Shown: in pieces, positions 22,604 to 36,784 of the stretch
How positions within the stretch are numbered: the stretch's first letter is position 1
Layout of the letters: each line of letters opens with the position of its first letter
Assembly (NCBI GenBank): GCA_049999765.1
Contig: JBNGIQ010009608.1
Location: 1 to 58,188 of the forward strand
Source: Phaeoceros laevis
Lineage: Eukaryota > Anthocerotophyta > Anthocerotopsida > Notothyladales
DNA length: 58,188 nucleotides
Direction: 5' to 3'
Notes under the pieces: generated by a model
Told to the model about the DNA's origin: nothing
The model's database searches: none
The model's input: the letters and a program-made list of their open reading frames with translations, nothing else
Made by a program: the position numbers and the translations under genes

Positions 22604-23001
22604 TCTCTGCGGATTGTGGTGCTGGATATGGCANNNNNNNNNNNNNNNNNNNNNNNNNNNNNNNNNNNNNNNNNNNNNNNNNNNNNNNNNNNNNNNNNNN
22701 NNNNNNNNNNNNNNNNNNNNNNNNNNNNNNNNNAAGTTATTGGAGTATAAAAAAAAGTTAAGTTGATCAAGGTTTTTGGGTAGCTCGAAAATTTTATAAA
22801 AGATGCGTTACCGACGGACGTACGCTTCCGATGCGTACAGGGCGCGTTACTTATAGGGTTTAGTTAACCTTTTTAACTTTGAAAGTTACTGAAATTTAGT
22901 ACGACTAAAAAAAGGTTTTTGGCATCTATACAAGATCCTTCTTGCGCGAGATCCTTCTTGCTCGAGATCCTTCTCTGCGGATTGTGGTGCTGGATATGGC
23001 A
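22604..23001. repeat. 30-bp exact direct repeat bracketing a gap
   Basis: TCTCTGCGGATTGTGGTGCT plus the next ten bases occurs at 22604-22633, ending exactly at the 100-N gap (22634-22733), and again at 22972-23001. Between them lie the gap and about 240 bp including a short AGATCCTTCTTGC tandem repeat. The copy ending precisely at the gap suggests unresolved duplication or a haplotype join. Confidence 0.9.
22634..22733. other. Assembly gap (100 N)
   Basis: 100 N in the 5' flank of the receptor-like kinase gene, abutting one copy of a 30-bp direct repeat. Confidence 0.99.
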
Positions 23002-23586
23002 GCAGGCTAGCTACGGCTGGCCTGGGAGCCGCCTCCCCCCACTGGCAGCCGGAGAGAACGGCAGCTCTAGCATCTTCTGCTAGCCTAGCTTGGAGTTCCC
23101 CTCATTGTGCCTGTAGCAAATTGGAGTGCTGGAAGGGAGGAGAGTCCCCTCGCCTGTGTGGAAATTGCTAGTGGGCGAAGGGGTTGGAGGTCTCTTGTGC
23201 CACTGTTTGGAACTGTTCTCCAGTGGCGGCCCCGTGGGGTGTCCCTGGACTGTGGAGCGAGTCTTGGGGTGGTTGAGCATTCCTGGTGCCGTGCCAGCTC
23301 CTCTAATGCGGGTTCCTTCAGCCATGAACACGCCTGTCCGCATTGTGGATCACCTCGGGAGGCGCTTCTAAGAGGGGGCATTGCAGATCTGAGTGAGTGT
23401 AGGCCGTTGTTGACGCCCTGAGTTCCTTGTGCGTGTTTGTGTGCTTGTGCTGCGCGGTTGTGTCCCGACTTCTGCTGCTATGTTTTGTCGGAACAGCTGT
23501 TTTGCCCTCACACCCTCTACGGTGGAAGAGAAGTGGTGAAGGTCCTTCGGGTGTTTTCTGGGACTCTCTGCTTCAGGAGGACGGAG

Positions 23587-25678
23587 ATGATGCCGCGCAT
23601 GCGGCGGCCGCCGGGGAGGACGTCATGGCGCAGCGGAGGCAGCGATCTGAGGCGGCCGCAGTTGCTTGCCAGAGCGCTGGCTGTGGGTTTCCTGGCCCTT
23701 GCAATGTGCAGTCTCAGCCGCGCTCAGGGGAATCTGGAGTCGGACACTCAGGCCCTACTCAGGTTTCAGGACGGTGTGGATCGAGCCAAGAACCAGCTGC
23801 CTTGGAACTCTTCTGTAGACACTTGCCAGTGGGAAGGAATAACCTGTAGCAAGGACGTGGACCGTAGGGTGAACGAGGTTAGACGTCCAGGGGCACGCTT
23901 AGGAGGCGAGATTCCTTGGGGCTCCCTTGGCCAATTAAGCGAGCTGCGTGTGTTAAGTCTGAGGAACAATGCTTTTTCAGGCGGGTTTGACGCGGAGTTC
24001 AGCAAGTTGACCAAACTCAGAGCCATATATCTCCAGGACAACAGGCTGAGTGGTGCTCTTCCTACAGAGTTCTCGTCGTTGTGGCCAGGTCTTGTGCATG
24101 TCGACCTCTCGAATAATGAGTTCACCGGCGAGCTTCCTGCATCGGTCGGCAACTTGAAGAAGCTCAAAGCCCTATATCTGCAGAACAACACCTTACAAGG
24201 CCCGATTCCGGCCTGGAACTTCGCTGCGCCGGTCGACCTGAACTTGGCTAATAACAATTTATCTGGAGCTGTCCCTCCTTCTCTGAGCAGGCTTTCTGCA
24301 GATAGATTTGCAGGCAATGCACTTCTCTGTGGTACTCCCCTGGCAAGCTGCGCCACAGGGAGCAAGTCCGGCAAGAAGCTGTCAACTGGAGCTATCGTGG
24401 CCATCATTGTTGGTGATCTAGCTTTACTTATTTTGATAACTGCGGCTGGGGTGTTCTGCTTTTGGAAAAGGAAGAGCAAGAGGAATACTGTTGGAAAGGA
24501 CCTTTCTAAGTCCAGAGCTATCAAGTCAGAGGAGTACAAGGATGAGTCGTACAGCTCTATACAAGAACCAGAACGCAACAGGCTTATTTTCTTCGAGCCC
24601 AAACGGTTCAATTTCGATCTTGAAGATCTGCTCCGGGCTTCAGCTGAAGTATTAGGCAAGGGGAGTGTGGGCACGGCCTACAAAGCAGTTCTGGAAGATG
24701 GATCCATTGTGGCTGTCAAGCGTCTGAAAGACGTCAGTACCGGGGCGAAGGAGTTCGAACAGCAGATCCAGCTTATGGGCAGGTTGCAGCATCCGAATTT
24801 GGTGCCTTTACGAGCTTACTACTATTCGAAGGATGAAAAGCTGCTCGTCTACGATTACTTGCCGATGGGAAGCCTGTCTGCCCTTCTGCATGGTTAGTAT
24901 AACTCCTGTCTTGGTTGGTTGCCCTTTGAGGATTGACATTTCACAATTTTGACGCCGTTTCGTGTTTGTCTTGTGAACAGGCAACAGAGGTGCCGGTCGC
25001 ACCCCATTGGATTGGGTTTCCCGTGTGCGGATTGCTTTAGGTGCTGCTAGGGGAATCGCCCATCTGCACGACGAGGCCGGAAGCAATAAGTTCACTCACG
25101 GCAACATCAAGTCTTCCAACATTCTTCTTAGCAGGAACTTCGAAGCCTGTGTCTCCGACTTTGGCCTCGTCCAGCTTCTTAGCTCCACTCCTTTCGCCTC
25201 TCGTGTTGTGGGTTACAGAGCGCCTGAAGTCACCGAGGCCCGAAAAGTGACGCAGCGGGCAGATGTTTACAGCTTCGGGGTTCTTTTGCTTGAACTTCTG
25301 ACAGGAAAGGCACCCACACAGTCATCTCTTAATGATGAGGGCATTGACTTACCACGTTGGGTGCAGTCTGTGGTCCGAGAGGAGTGGACCGCAGAGGTTT
25401 TCGACCTGGAGTTGATGAGATATCAGAACATTGAAGAGGAAATGGTGCAGATGCTACAAATTGCAATGGCTTGCGTTGCTACGTCACCTGATCAGAGACC
25501 TAAGATGCGCCAGGTGTTGAAAATGGTGGAGGATATCAGGCCAACAGAGGCGGATGAGGCTCGTAAGGCTTATAATGACAAATCTGAAAAGGCTCAGGAA
25601 TATGAACGGCCAGAGGTTTACACTGCAGGGTCAGAGGCTTCCGACTCCTTCACTCCTTCAGGGTCTTTTCAGAGTTGA
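23587..25678 (+). CDS. LRR receptor-like kinase, atypical (HGN) catalytic loop
   Basis: Two exons, 23587-24892 and 24981-25678, join in phase to 667 residues. A signal peptide around residues 26-48 ([23 protein letters not shown] region) is followed by an LRR N-cap ending CQWEGITC and about five LRRs ([52 protein letters not shown]). One transmembrane helix follows near 265-290 with a basic stop (KRKSKR). The kinase domain has a glycine loop [12 protein letters not shown] and VAVKRLK with the ATP-binding Lys. HGNIKSSN stands where active kinases have HRD, followed by SDFGL and a complete C-lobe. This is the layout of the At2g26730/RLK902/PRK group, often annotated as probably inactive kinases acting at the plasma membrane. 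The upstream frame is open to 23437, so a longer N-terminus is possible, but the ATG at 23587 best places the signal peptide. Confidence 0.93.
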
Positions 25679-26699
25679 AGAGCTGCTGGCCTGGGTATTG
25701 CCGACAGGTTGTCACTTAGCTGTGCTCGACTTTGAAGGCCTTCTCTCCTTGTTGGTTGTTGGCTGTAATCCTTTGGCTTCTTCATCGATTGATCTTCGTC
25801 TACCAGGAGAGACAAATTGTTGTAGGAAGAGCCGGTTTGCTTGCTTCATAATCGGACTTCAACAGCTGTGACGTGGAATCAGTGAGACGTGCAGCCTTGG
25901 TGGTCCTTCATCCTCGTGCATTCTCTCGTAGGGTAGCAGCCACCTTCCAACTCATTCAATTCTTTCGGTAATTATGCTCAGGTGTATTTATCACCCCTTG
26001 AGATTCTTCGTTTTGGCTAGTTGTGTGGTAGATTCGGGGAAAAGGCTGATGGACCTGTTGCAGTCTTTACATTCAGTTATAATCATTTGTGGGATTGAGA
26101 AGTGATAATTCCCAATGGCGAAGACTGTTGCGCAACGCAGAATCTTCTTGAACTTGTGTTTTACGTTGGTCTCGAATTCGTGCACATCTGGATTCCAAGC
26201 GGGAATAAGTGGTCTTGTTTTCAGTGACATAAACGAAAACACTGTAGTGAGGAAACCAGATGTCCTCCGACCTATCAATTGCAAAAAGCGTGTGTAGATA
26301 TTAAATGGCTTTAACGCACAAGCAGCTCACATGCTCCCTCCTGTACCTCACCTACCTTGTCATCAACAATTCTCTTGGTAGAACCAGGAAGGCAAAGCTA
26401 GAAGTGCGTGCCCGACGGGTTTCGTGGCTTAGATGATGATGGTCCTGTCGATTACCGACTCAGAAAAGTCATGGCACCAGTTCTTTCGTCAATACCCGGC
26501 TTACCCGTGCTACAGCCAAAACATGAAAGCCCAGCACCCAGGCAGTGGTCATCCTCCGTGCCCCAACTTAGTCATGAGATCGAAGGCACGATGCTGATGT
26601 TGCATTGATGCACTTCGATCACTTCTCGTTAGAATTCTAACGTATGATACAAGAGGGTGTCCATGAAAAATCCCATTTCGTGTTGCAGTACCGTCGACA
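25679..26699. other. Intergenic between convergent genes
   Basis: 3' regions of the receptor kinase (plus) and the F-box/LRR gene (minus). No repeats, RNA genes or credible coding regions were seen. Confidence 0.6.
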
Positions 26700-29427
26700 T
26701 CAAGAGTGCCGTCCATGATAAAAACCTTCCCATGAGGAACCGAAAACAACGCGTACCACTGGGAGGCGCTCGGATATCTGCTTACAATCTCGCAGGTACA
26801 CCTTGTACAGAGATTGTGAAACAACAAGCACTCGCAAACATGAGCCGTGTTTCTGCAACAAGTAACAAAAAAGATGAGCACGCAGAGTGACTCCCACAGC
26901 AAGCACCCAACGTCATGGTGCGAGAACACAGAAAAGTTCCAGCAACCGATACGAACAAATAAGAAGGAAATAGACACCAACCTCTGCAGCTTCCATTATG
27001 GCAGTGAAGATTGCAGAAGTTAACATCCAGCAACCCACTAGATCAACTGCAGCAAGCGACTTGCTCATAAGAGGTAAAAGCGCTTTGACACCATCATCCG
27101 AGAAGTTGCGACAACCACTCAAGTACAAGGCCTGCAAACCTTTGCAATGAAAGGCTAGACTTCTGCATTGGAAAAATCAGCAACCTGTTTGTGTTTTTTG
27201 TGAACACCAAAGTGACCCTACTCAGTGCAGAACGAATCTTATACAGCAATACCGCAACAGTCCAAGAAGATAATTGGCAGCTTGACCACCAGCAAAAGGA
27301 CACATGGTACATGAAGCTATCAACCACCGAAGGTTGCCACAACTGATAAGCTCAGGACTTTTGATGCCAGCAGTTCGAATGCTATTTACGAAACACTTAC
27401 CGGGCAGAGGCCACAGTGATATTTTGGCAGCCAGCTAAATTTAGTACCCGCAAATTGGGGCATCCTTCAGACAGCTGAATTACCCCTTGATTTGTAACAT
27501 CAGGTCGGGGATGAATCTCACGCCAGCTGAGATAGTGTCCCTGCAATGCACAAACGCAAACATATGAAGAATCTAGAAAGTACTGCAGCTCGGCCGGAAT
27601 TACCCGTAACTAACGGAAGAACATCCAAAAATAAGAGCAAGTAGCTGGGCCAGAACCAGGGCCAGAGGAAGGACCTGGAAGTGTAGCTCCTCCAGTTTAG
27701 GGCAGTAACGAGCAAGGTGACTGAGAATACTGTCAGTTGCGGAGGGTAAAGCTAGCTTTTCCAGCTTCCTGAGAAGCTTCACAAGTCCTCTCAACACTAT
27801 CTCCTCAATCTGAAAGCAAGATAGCAATTGTTAATTATGGCTGCAACATAAGAAAGCAGAACTGACAGCATTCAGGAAGAAACTAGTGCAGCCTAAGTAG
27901 AACCGCCATGTCATAAGAGGAATCACCTCAGTCAGATCAAGTGTCCTCTCCTTTGGATGTGACAGATCCAGTGACACAAGATTCAGACACCAGACTGATA
28001 TAGTTTGCCAGCTTGCGTTGAACAGCCCTTGTGCATGAAGATGGTGCAGCTGGTGGCCCAATTTCCTCAGCAGGCGAAGTGCTGGAGCAGACTCAAGTTT
28101 CACAGAGCGGTGGGGGGATGTATAGAGACGCAATGATGAAAGAGAAGCTGGCACACTCACACTATCAGGTAACTGTGCCTCCGCATCTGCACCTGTGCTT
28201 CTAACACCCTCTCGGCTGCGAAACCCCAGCCTTCGTCCAGCTTGAGCCACAGTACCAACATCGTCACCAAGGAGTGGTGAAACAACCGACAAGTGAACCA
28301 GTGATGAGCACTGCTTTAAGACGGTGTGTACCTCGGGCCAGCCCAGCATCTCACTCTGCACATCTAGAAAGGTCAATGTTCGGCAGCTCCTTAAAAAACC
28401 CTCCAAGCCCTGCCAGGTTGCGTTGTGACCACCCAGGTCAAGCTTCTGTAGCTGAGGACACCTGTTTTGCAGTTCGACCCAAAAGTCTTCATTGACTGTT
28501 TGCGACTCAGGATGCAAGGCACGGAGGGAGGGATCTACATGGAGATCAAGGCTGAGTAGCTGTTCTGGAAGTTCTCTTGCAAAGCTCAGAAAAGAAGTGG
28601 AGTCATGGGAAAACCCAGAGTCCATGGTTAAATGTTTCAGTTTGGGGAGACTCGAGATGATACGTGCTGCATCTGCAACTGTCAGCCAGGGCAAACTGCA
28701 ACATTGGCAAATGGATAATCCATCAGCACACACCCATTTTGCAAAGCTCACTGAGCAGGTGTTGGAACACTTATAGAAGGTGCAGGAACGTGATGAGAGA
28801 TTTCACCACCTACCCACACAGTGCTATTTTTTCAACTGTCGGCTTATAGCAGTCCACAAGCTCCAAGAACCGAGGCCTTGCTGCCTGCACTAGGAAACGC
28901 CTGGTGTAAGTAATCGACATTTGTTGAAGTGATGTATAGTATACCACCGGTCACGATTGGGCCATGCATCATACCCATTGACCCCATGGCTTCGCGCTTT
29001 CCAGACGAGGTGGCAGAAGTTCAGAGATCTGCCACAGTTTCACAACCAGATGCCGGTGTACCAATTAAGAGCTGAAATTCAAAAGGTCCAAGCTAGCACC
29101 CATGAATAGACCCCAAAAGTGACGTACCATGCCTGTGGACAGCCGCCTCCAGCGCCGGCACACAAACGCCAGTCGGGAAAGAAGATAGCGAGTTGAAAAG
29201 AAGCTCATCACAACCATCAGGGTATCATCTGAGATCCAATGGGTGCTGGCATTTTCCTCCCCATACTCTCCCCTCCTCCCAGCCTCATCCGCGAAATTCT
29301 CATACTTTTGACCTTCTGTGAATTCTGCCGACCCTCCAGGATCCAAGCCCTTCAACCTTTTTGACGCCCTTGAATTGCTGCCGCTTCCAGCTTTTCTCAT
29401 ACCCCCCGCATTTCTTTTGGGTCCCAT
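26700..29427 (-). CDS. F-box/LRR protein (SCF ubiquitin ligase substrate receptor)
   Basis: Multi-exon minus-strand gene. Exon 1 (29427-29128) begins MGPKRNAGG in a good CCATGG context and carries a basic, Ser-rich leader. An F-box follows: HWISDDTLMVVMSFFSTRYLLSRLAFVCRRWRRLS. Later exons lie at about 28885-28817 (FLELVDCYKPTVEKIAL), 28700-27930 (a long LRR exon with ISSLPKLKHLTMDS, CPQLQKLDLGG, SLVHLSVVSP, LNLVSLDLSHP), 27811-27680, 27543-27400 (GCPNLRVLNLAGCQNIT), about 27160-26995 (KGLQALYLSGCRNFSD) and a last exon ending at 26700 (VYLRDCKQISERLP). Such proteins link substrates bound by the LRR to SKP1-cullin. The substrate is unknown. The position of one exon near 27380 is unsure. An in-frame ATG at 29496 would add 23 residues. 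Confidence 0.85.
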
Positions 29428-29779
29428 GGAAGCTCGTCTCCTTGCTGTAGCTTGGATGCAATGCACAACGATGCTAGCTGCAGGCGGACGCTCCACCTAC
29501 TACACCGACAGTGGGCCACAGCAATTTTTAGAGGTGTTCAGGTGTTCCTACCTTGCTAGAGCAGAGCCAGACTAGGGCAGAGAGTTTACCCAGCTTGACA
29601 CACAGAAATTATCCCCTCTAATCTACCGAAACCTCTTGATTAGCTGTTCGCCGCATCGTGATGATCGTGTGGTGACTTGCCACGAGCTGAGAGGTCGAGC
29701 TCCACACGTCACGGAGTGGTGGTGCCAATGTACTTTTTTAATGTTAAAATTTTAAAAATGTCACTCACGTCGTATGCAG

Positions 29780-29851
29780 GTGGCTGTAGTTTAGTGGTAA
29801 GAATTCCACGTTGTGGCCGTGGAGACCTGGGCTCAAATCCCAGCAGCCACA
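29780..29851 (+). tRNA. tRNA-His (GUG)
   Basis: GTGGCTG pairs with CAGCCAC to form a 7-bp acceptor stem, followed by a discriminator A. The anticodon stem CCACG/CGTGG encloses loop TTGTGGC with anticodon GTG. The T stem CTGGG/CCCAG encloses CTCAAAT. The A-box region is TAGTTTAGTGG. No intron. A TTTT run about 25 bases downstream could end polymerase III transcription. The T loop lacks the usual TTC start (CTC instead), a mild oddity. No CCA is encoded, as expected in a nucleus. Confidence 0.96.
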
Positions 29852-30882
29852 TAACTCAACCTGTGATACTATCAATTTTGCTTGAACAGTCATTCTGTAC
29901 GTAGTTTTGCTTGACACTGTTGTGGAGATTTCTACGGGTTGCCAGCTCGGCAGCCTTTGGAACTTTTATTAGACCCCAGAAGCACCGCGTGGGATGCGTC
30001 TTCCGATGTGCAAGCTTGCGACGCGGCTGTGACCACTCTTACATTGCAACTCCCCGAGCGGTGTGAAGCGGAATCAAGCTTGAAACAATATCCAGCAGAG
30101 CGTGACTTGTGCACCTTCAGCTGGGAGCGATGGTATCGGATGGACGCGGTCACGATGTCGGATCGTGGACAGCTGCAGCATGCATCAAGCCTGGGATTCA
30201 GTGACAAGTACGGGCTCGGGTGGCTAGAGAGCCTTTGGGAAGGACATGAAGTTTTAATGAACTTCTTTATCCCGTACCTCCTTTTGTCCTTTTGTCCGGG
30301 ATTTTCCTTGTCCCGGATGAGACTTGTGCTTGAAAAGGATTCGTCGACGAATCTCTCGTGCTTACTAGGAGGAGGAACTTGCAATGGAAGGAGTTCGAAG
30401 CCCAGGTGCCAACGAAGCCAGTATTCGCATGGAGGGAGATTTCCTTCTTGGTTGAATCAAGAAACTGAAAACTGAAATCTCAAGTCAAGAAACTTCAATC
30501 TGTATACGGAAACTGTAATCTGTAGACGGCAACTGTAATCTGCATACGGAACAAAATGTTCCGTATCAGCTTACCATATGCTGGATCTGAAGAGTATTCA
30601 CGTTGACCTTAACTGTGGCCCGCACTCCTACTCTTAGTTCTGCAGTCTCCCACTTGATGTGACCAAATGTCTAGGTGGGAGAGCTATTTCTGAGATCGTG
30701 ATCAGTAAGCCTGAGCAGTATATTCTGGACAACGCAGCAAATCCGAAGTGCACTGTAGATGGGTTGACAGATGGCGACGTGTAGACGAGAATGTTGCTAG
30801 CACCTCAAGAATCAGAGTCCTCTTTCTCATGAGAGGCCAGATGGCCAGAGACCTGAATAGGACATGAACATCGAAGTGATTA
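29852..30882. other. Intergenic, short tandem repeat only
   Basis: A 178-codon open frame at 29939-30475 has no recognisable family or compositional support and was not accepted. At 30500-30555 an ACTGTAATCTG-ACGGAA unit of about 25 bp is repeated roughly three times. Confidence 0.5.
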
Positions 30883-31482
30883 TCATCGATCAACTGCACT
30901 TGTAAACGACACAGCAGAAGCACAGAGAGCTACATTTATTCCATCATTTGTGCAATTCAGCATGTCCATCACTCTGCAAGCGGCTTGCTGAATTTTCTCT
31001 CGGGCTGCCTCAAGCTTGGTCTTTCGATCCAATGCAAATTCTCTAGTGCTGTTGAGGTCGTCCATAATCTCCGCCAAACTCTGACCGATTTCACTGTTTT
31101 TCGTCAGAAGTTCTCGGTCTTAGTCATTTCAGGTGGTAGCTGGTCTAGGTCTCCATTTGAACTCTTCAAACATGTAGCGTCCCCAAAATCGCAAGAATTG
31201 CTGGAATCTATGCTCCAATACCACATTTTGCTCACCTTACTGTGGGAAGAAGATTCTGCATAGATGACTCAGTTTGCTGGCTCATCCCTGCAGCGTGCTG
31301 GTCGTCAGATATTCCAAACAGACATACGTACACTGGTAGGCAAGCAGTAGTTCAATGCGGCCAGCGCAAGAACGACCTTGGACGAGTGACGCAAGCTTGG
31401 ACTCGAAGGAGTTGTGGCTGTCCGTGTCCTCTCCAGTTTCCACACCACCGGTCGTGGCGGCTGAGAAGGTTCCACTCGCCAT
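30883..31482 (-). CDS. Small coiled-coil protein of unknown function (128 aa)
   Basis: Not recognised. Two exons, 31482-31332 and 31118-30883, join with matching phase (donor GTACGT, acceptor CTAAG) and give 128 residues without a stop. The N-terminus is Thr/Ser/Gly-rich (MASGTFSAATTGG). After ESKLASLVQGRSCAGRIELLLAYQ, the junction yields YRELLTKNSEIGQSLAEIMD and a charged helix (REFALDRKTKLEAAREKIQQA) likely to form a coiled coil, then a short tail with Cys. There is no signal peptide or membrane segment. It lies 356 bp downstream of KRR1 on the same strand. Continuity across the splice supports a real gene. It resembles small subunits of larger complexes only in general character. Confidence 0.6.
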
Positions 31483-31838
31483 GGATAGCTCGGAAACTAC
31501 GCCTGCTCAAAGCCACCCGTGCGATAGAAGGCCGATCACATTATTTTACAGCTTTCGTCTGCCCCTTCCCCGCGAGACGTTGTCTACTACGTTTAATTAC
31601 TTCCATTTCCAATTTTCCAGCTTGCCTTGGAACAATTTGATAAAATGTTTAGATAGTGTTCACTAAGCTCTCTTATGCCGCTGGCGGCTGCGATGTTCAC
31701 CCGGCCTTCGCTTAACTCTGTGTCTTGTCCGCTCGCGGTACAACTATGTACGAGTCAGGTCCCTTGTTTTCGGCACCCCCTTGTCTGCTGTTTTTCACCT
31801 TCTTCTGCAAAGCACCGTGGTGTTAAAACTGGTGTCGG

Positions 31839-34175
<2,337 letters not shown>

Positions 34176-34621
34176 GATCTCAAGTGTCGACCTCAACGAG
34201 TTCACAGTCCCTTCAAATATTATCAAAGTATTTGTGACTTGTCGGGGTTTATTTGCCGCAGATAACCGGCGTTGAATAGGCCTTCTCAGGGGGGATCTAT
34301 GATATATCATGAACCATGAACTGACATGAAGCACCGTCACTTGTCACTATCAGCATGCCCGCTACCACTGGGCTTGGTAGGTAGGATGCACTGTCCGAGA
34401 CCCCACTGGAACCAGGACTACGCCCTCAAAAATGTATCATAAAACTTACGTATGATAAAACTTCGGACATACACAGAGACGGTCAGGTTCTTGATGTCTT
34501 GACTCTTGATTTTCTTGGCAAGCTGCGTGCTCTTGTCATCAATTTCTCCAGCTATTAGCAGTTCAACCGAGCCACGTTCCCCAAGTGCTCCTAATCTATC
34601 AAGGGCCCTGCGATCATCAGC
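34176..34621. promoter_or_regulatory. Shared upstream region of KRR1 and SHH genes
   Basis: 446 bp separate the two divergent start codons, so both promoters and leaders must fit here, or a bidirectional promoter exists. No clear TATA box pair or known element stands out. Confidence 0.4.
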
Positions 34622-36512
34622 ATGGGGAGAGGACCGGGTGGAAGTGGTTCGGCTTTCAGATTTACGCCTAGAGAGGTCTCGTTTGCAGGCTCACCTGAGG
34701 CTTCCCTTCTGTGGGCTGTTTGCTTAAAAATGACAGTGTTTGTGACGTCACCTGGTGAAAAATTGAACAGATTGCGGACATGGAGAGAGCCTTGGACATC
34801 ACAGATGGTGCCACTCCGGCACGTAGAATTATACAAACTCTTGCAGATTCTTTCAGGTTATACGTACTCCTTTGCAGTCTGTTTGGTGTTTCAGAATTGA
34901 CCATCAAACCAAGAGACGACCACAGACTTCCAATTACCTGCGCATGTTCATGGTCTAATCTAGGTGCTCTTCTTCCTGTTGAGCAGTGAGTCTGTAGATC
35001 GTTCCGGGCAAAAGGAAATCCAGTGGAAACAGGTGTGTCTCGCTTGCATGCTGCACCAATTAGTTTTTGCCACGACCGCCGATGTGAAAGCAAAGGATGC
35101 ATCAGATCACAAATGCAGCCATACTGCTAGTCACCTGTCTGTGCAGGTTTGGAACTGGTTTCAGAACAGACGCCATGCACAGAAGCAGAAAATTGCGAGA
35201 ATGCCTGGGAAAGGAAGTGGCAGTACTCAAGCCAAAAACACCACGACTTCCATTCATGACAGACCTTCAGCGACATCTACTTCAGGTGCTATTCACTCAG
35301 GTGATCCTCTTGGGACCCAGCAGACCATAATCACATAAACGCCTCATATCCTGCTCAATATAACCGTTGAAGTGGTGAAAAAGACCTAGAGGACCTCTTC
35401 TGTCAAGAACATAATGCACTCCTTCCTGAAGCCTGACAAAAGTGGTCGCTTATTGAAATAGTTTCAGCTGAGAATTCCAGAAAACCAGGCCGGAAATCCC
35501 TCGAAGGCCATCAAATGAAATTTGAAGCCAAATCTACAGATGGCGCATGGTATGACATAGCTCTTTCTCAACAGATAGGTGGGATCGGAGTTCGAAGGAG
35601 GTTGGTTGACATCCCTGATTGAATGACACCACCGCAGGTATGACGTCTCGGCTTTTGTATCGCACAAGTTGACAGACACGTTCGACCCCGTGAGTGCTCA
35701 TGGCCAACTACATTACATACATGCTTCCTCTGTGACACGTGCTTCATTCGCCTGCAACCCTCCCTTTACCATGGTTGGTTGAATGATCAGCAAGTGAGAG
35801 TCAGGTACTCCGGATTCGGACCAGAGGACGATGAATGGGTTAGCTTGAACACTGCAGTCCGTCAACGATCACAAGCCTGTGAAGCTTCGGATTGTGTTGT
35901 CGTTCTTCCAGGGGATCTCATCCTTTGTTTTCAGGTACGCCTCATTTGACCAATCTGGCAAACTTGCGAACTTGTAAACTGTATACATATTTCTGTGGAT
36001 GCTGTCCAAAGCTTGTCACTCACTTTCAGGACATCCATTCAGGACGGAACTGAGCAGGCTCTGTACTTCGATGCGGACATTCTCGACGTCCAGAGAAGAC
36101 GGCATGATGTCCGTGGCTGCCGGTGCAGGTTCTGGGTTCGTTACCGGCATGATGAGTCTGAGGTAAGGTCCATGCATGGCTTCAGCCAAAAGAATAAGCA
36201 GAAGCTCCTACATGTTCAGATACTGAAAGCCAGGGATGTGCCAAATCATGTGTCCAGGAAGTGGTGCCCTTGAGGAAAGTATGCCGTAGACCTGAAACAG
36301 ACAGTCGTTTGCAACAAATCAACAGGGGAGGTGCAATTCCAGAGGAGGCAGATTCATACCCATCCACGAGATTAGGACAGGAAGCCCAGGTAGCCTTACC
36401 AGGTAGTCTTACCGGAGCAGGAAGGGGCAGAGACACCTTCCCTGGAGTATGTGTCTCGCCACGAAGTGTAGCTGATTCGGTGACAAGAAGATACCAGTCA
36501 TCCTCACAGTAG
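34622..36512 (+). CDS. SHH: SAWADEE-homeodomain protein (SHH family, RNA-directed DNA methylation)
   Basis: Nine exons join in phase to 325 residues: 34622-34675, 34771-34856, 34987-35032, 35147-35285, 35468-35549, 35638-35689, 35791-35934, 36043-36162, 36258-36512. The divergent homeodomain begins [15 protein letters not shown] and ends [16 protein letters not shown] Ser/Thr linker leads to the SAWADEE domain: [81 protein letters not shown] and [17 protein letters not shown]. The Cys/His residues in this domain fit its zinc site. In Arabidopsis SHH1/DTF1 reads H3K9 methylation through this tandem-Tudor-like fold and recruits Pol IV. SHH2-type relatives serve similar roles. Which subgroup this is cannot be decided here. 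Tandem acceptors exist before exon 8; only the second keeps the frame. Confidence 0.93.
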
Positions 36513-36784
36513 TTCTGAAAGACTGCGACAGCCACCCCCCCTCGGCAGCGGCACGTCCCAAGGATTTGTTAACTCAGTCGCACACCACAGTGAGGCTCGT
36601 ACAACGTGCAACAACCCATCCCCAACCTCTTGACGTAAATGGGCAGCAGCACACGACGTAGACAGTCGTCTACCGCCCGGCCAAGTGATGTGTCTGGAAA
36701 GTACTACTCGTTGTCAAACGTCTCTAGGGCAGAGACTCTTCACGTTCCGCTAGTCGCCTCTCAGTCAGCAAACTCGCAGTTGGA

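Noticed and set aside
29939-30475. 178-codon plus-strand open frame
   Set aside because: No recognisable domain, no splice-supported extension, and an overlapping antisense frame of similar length. Left as intergenic.
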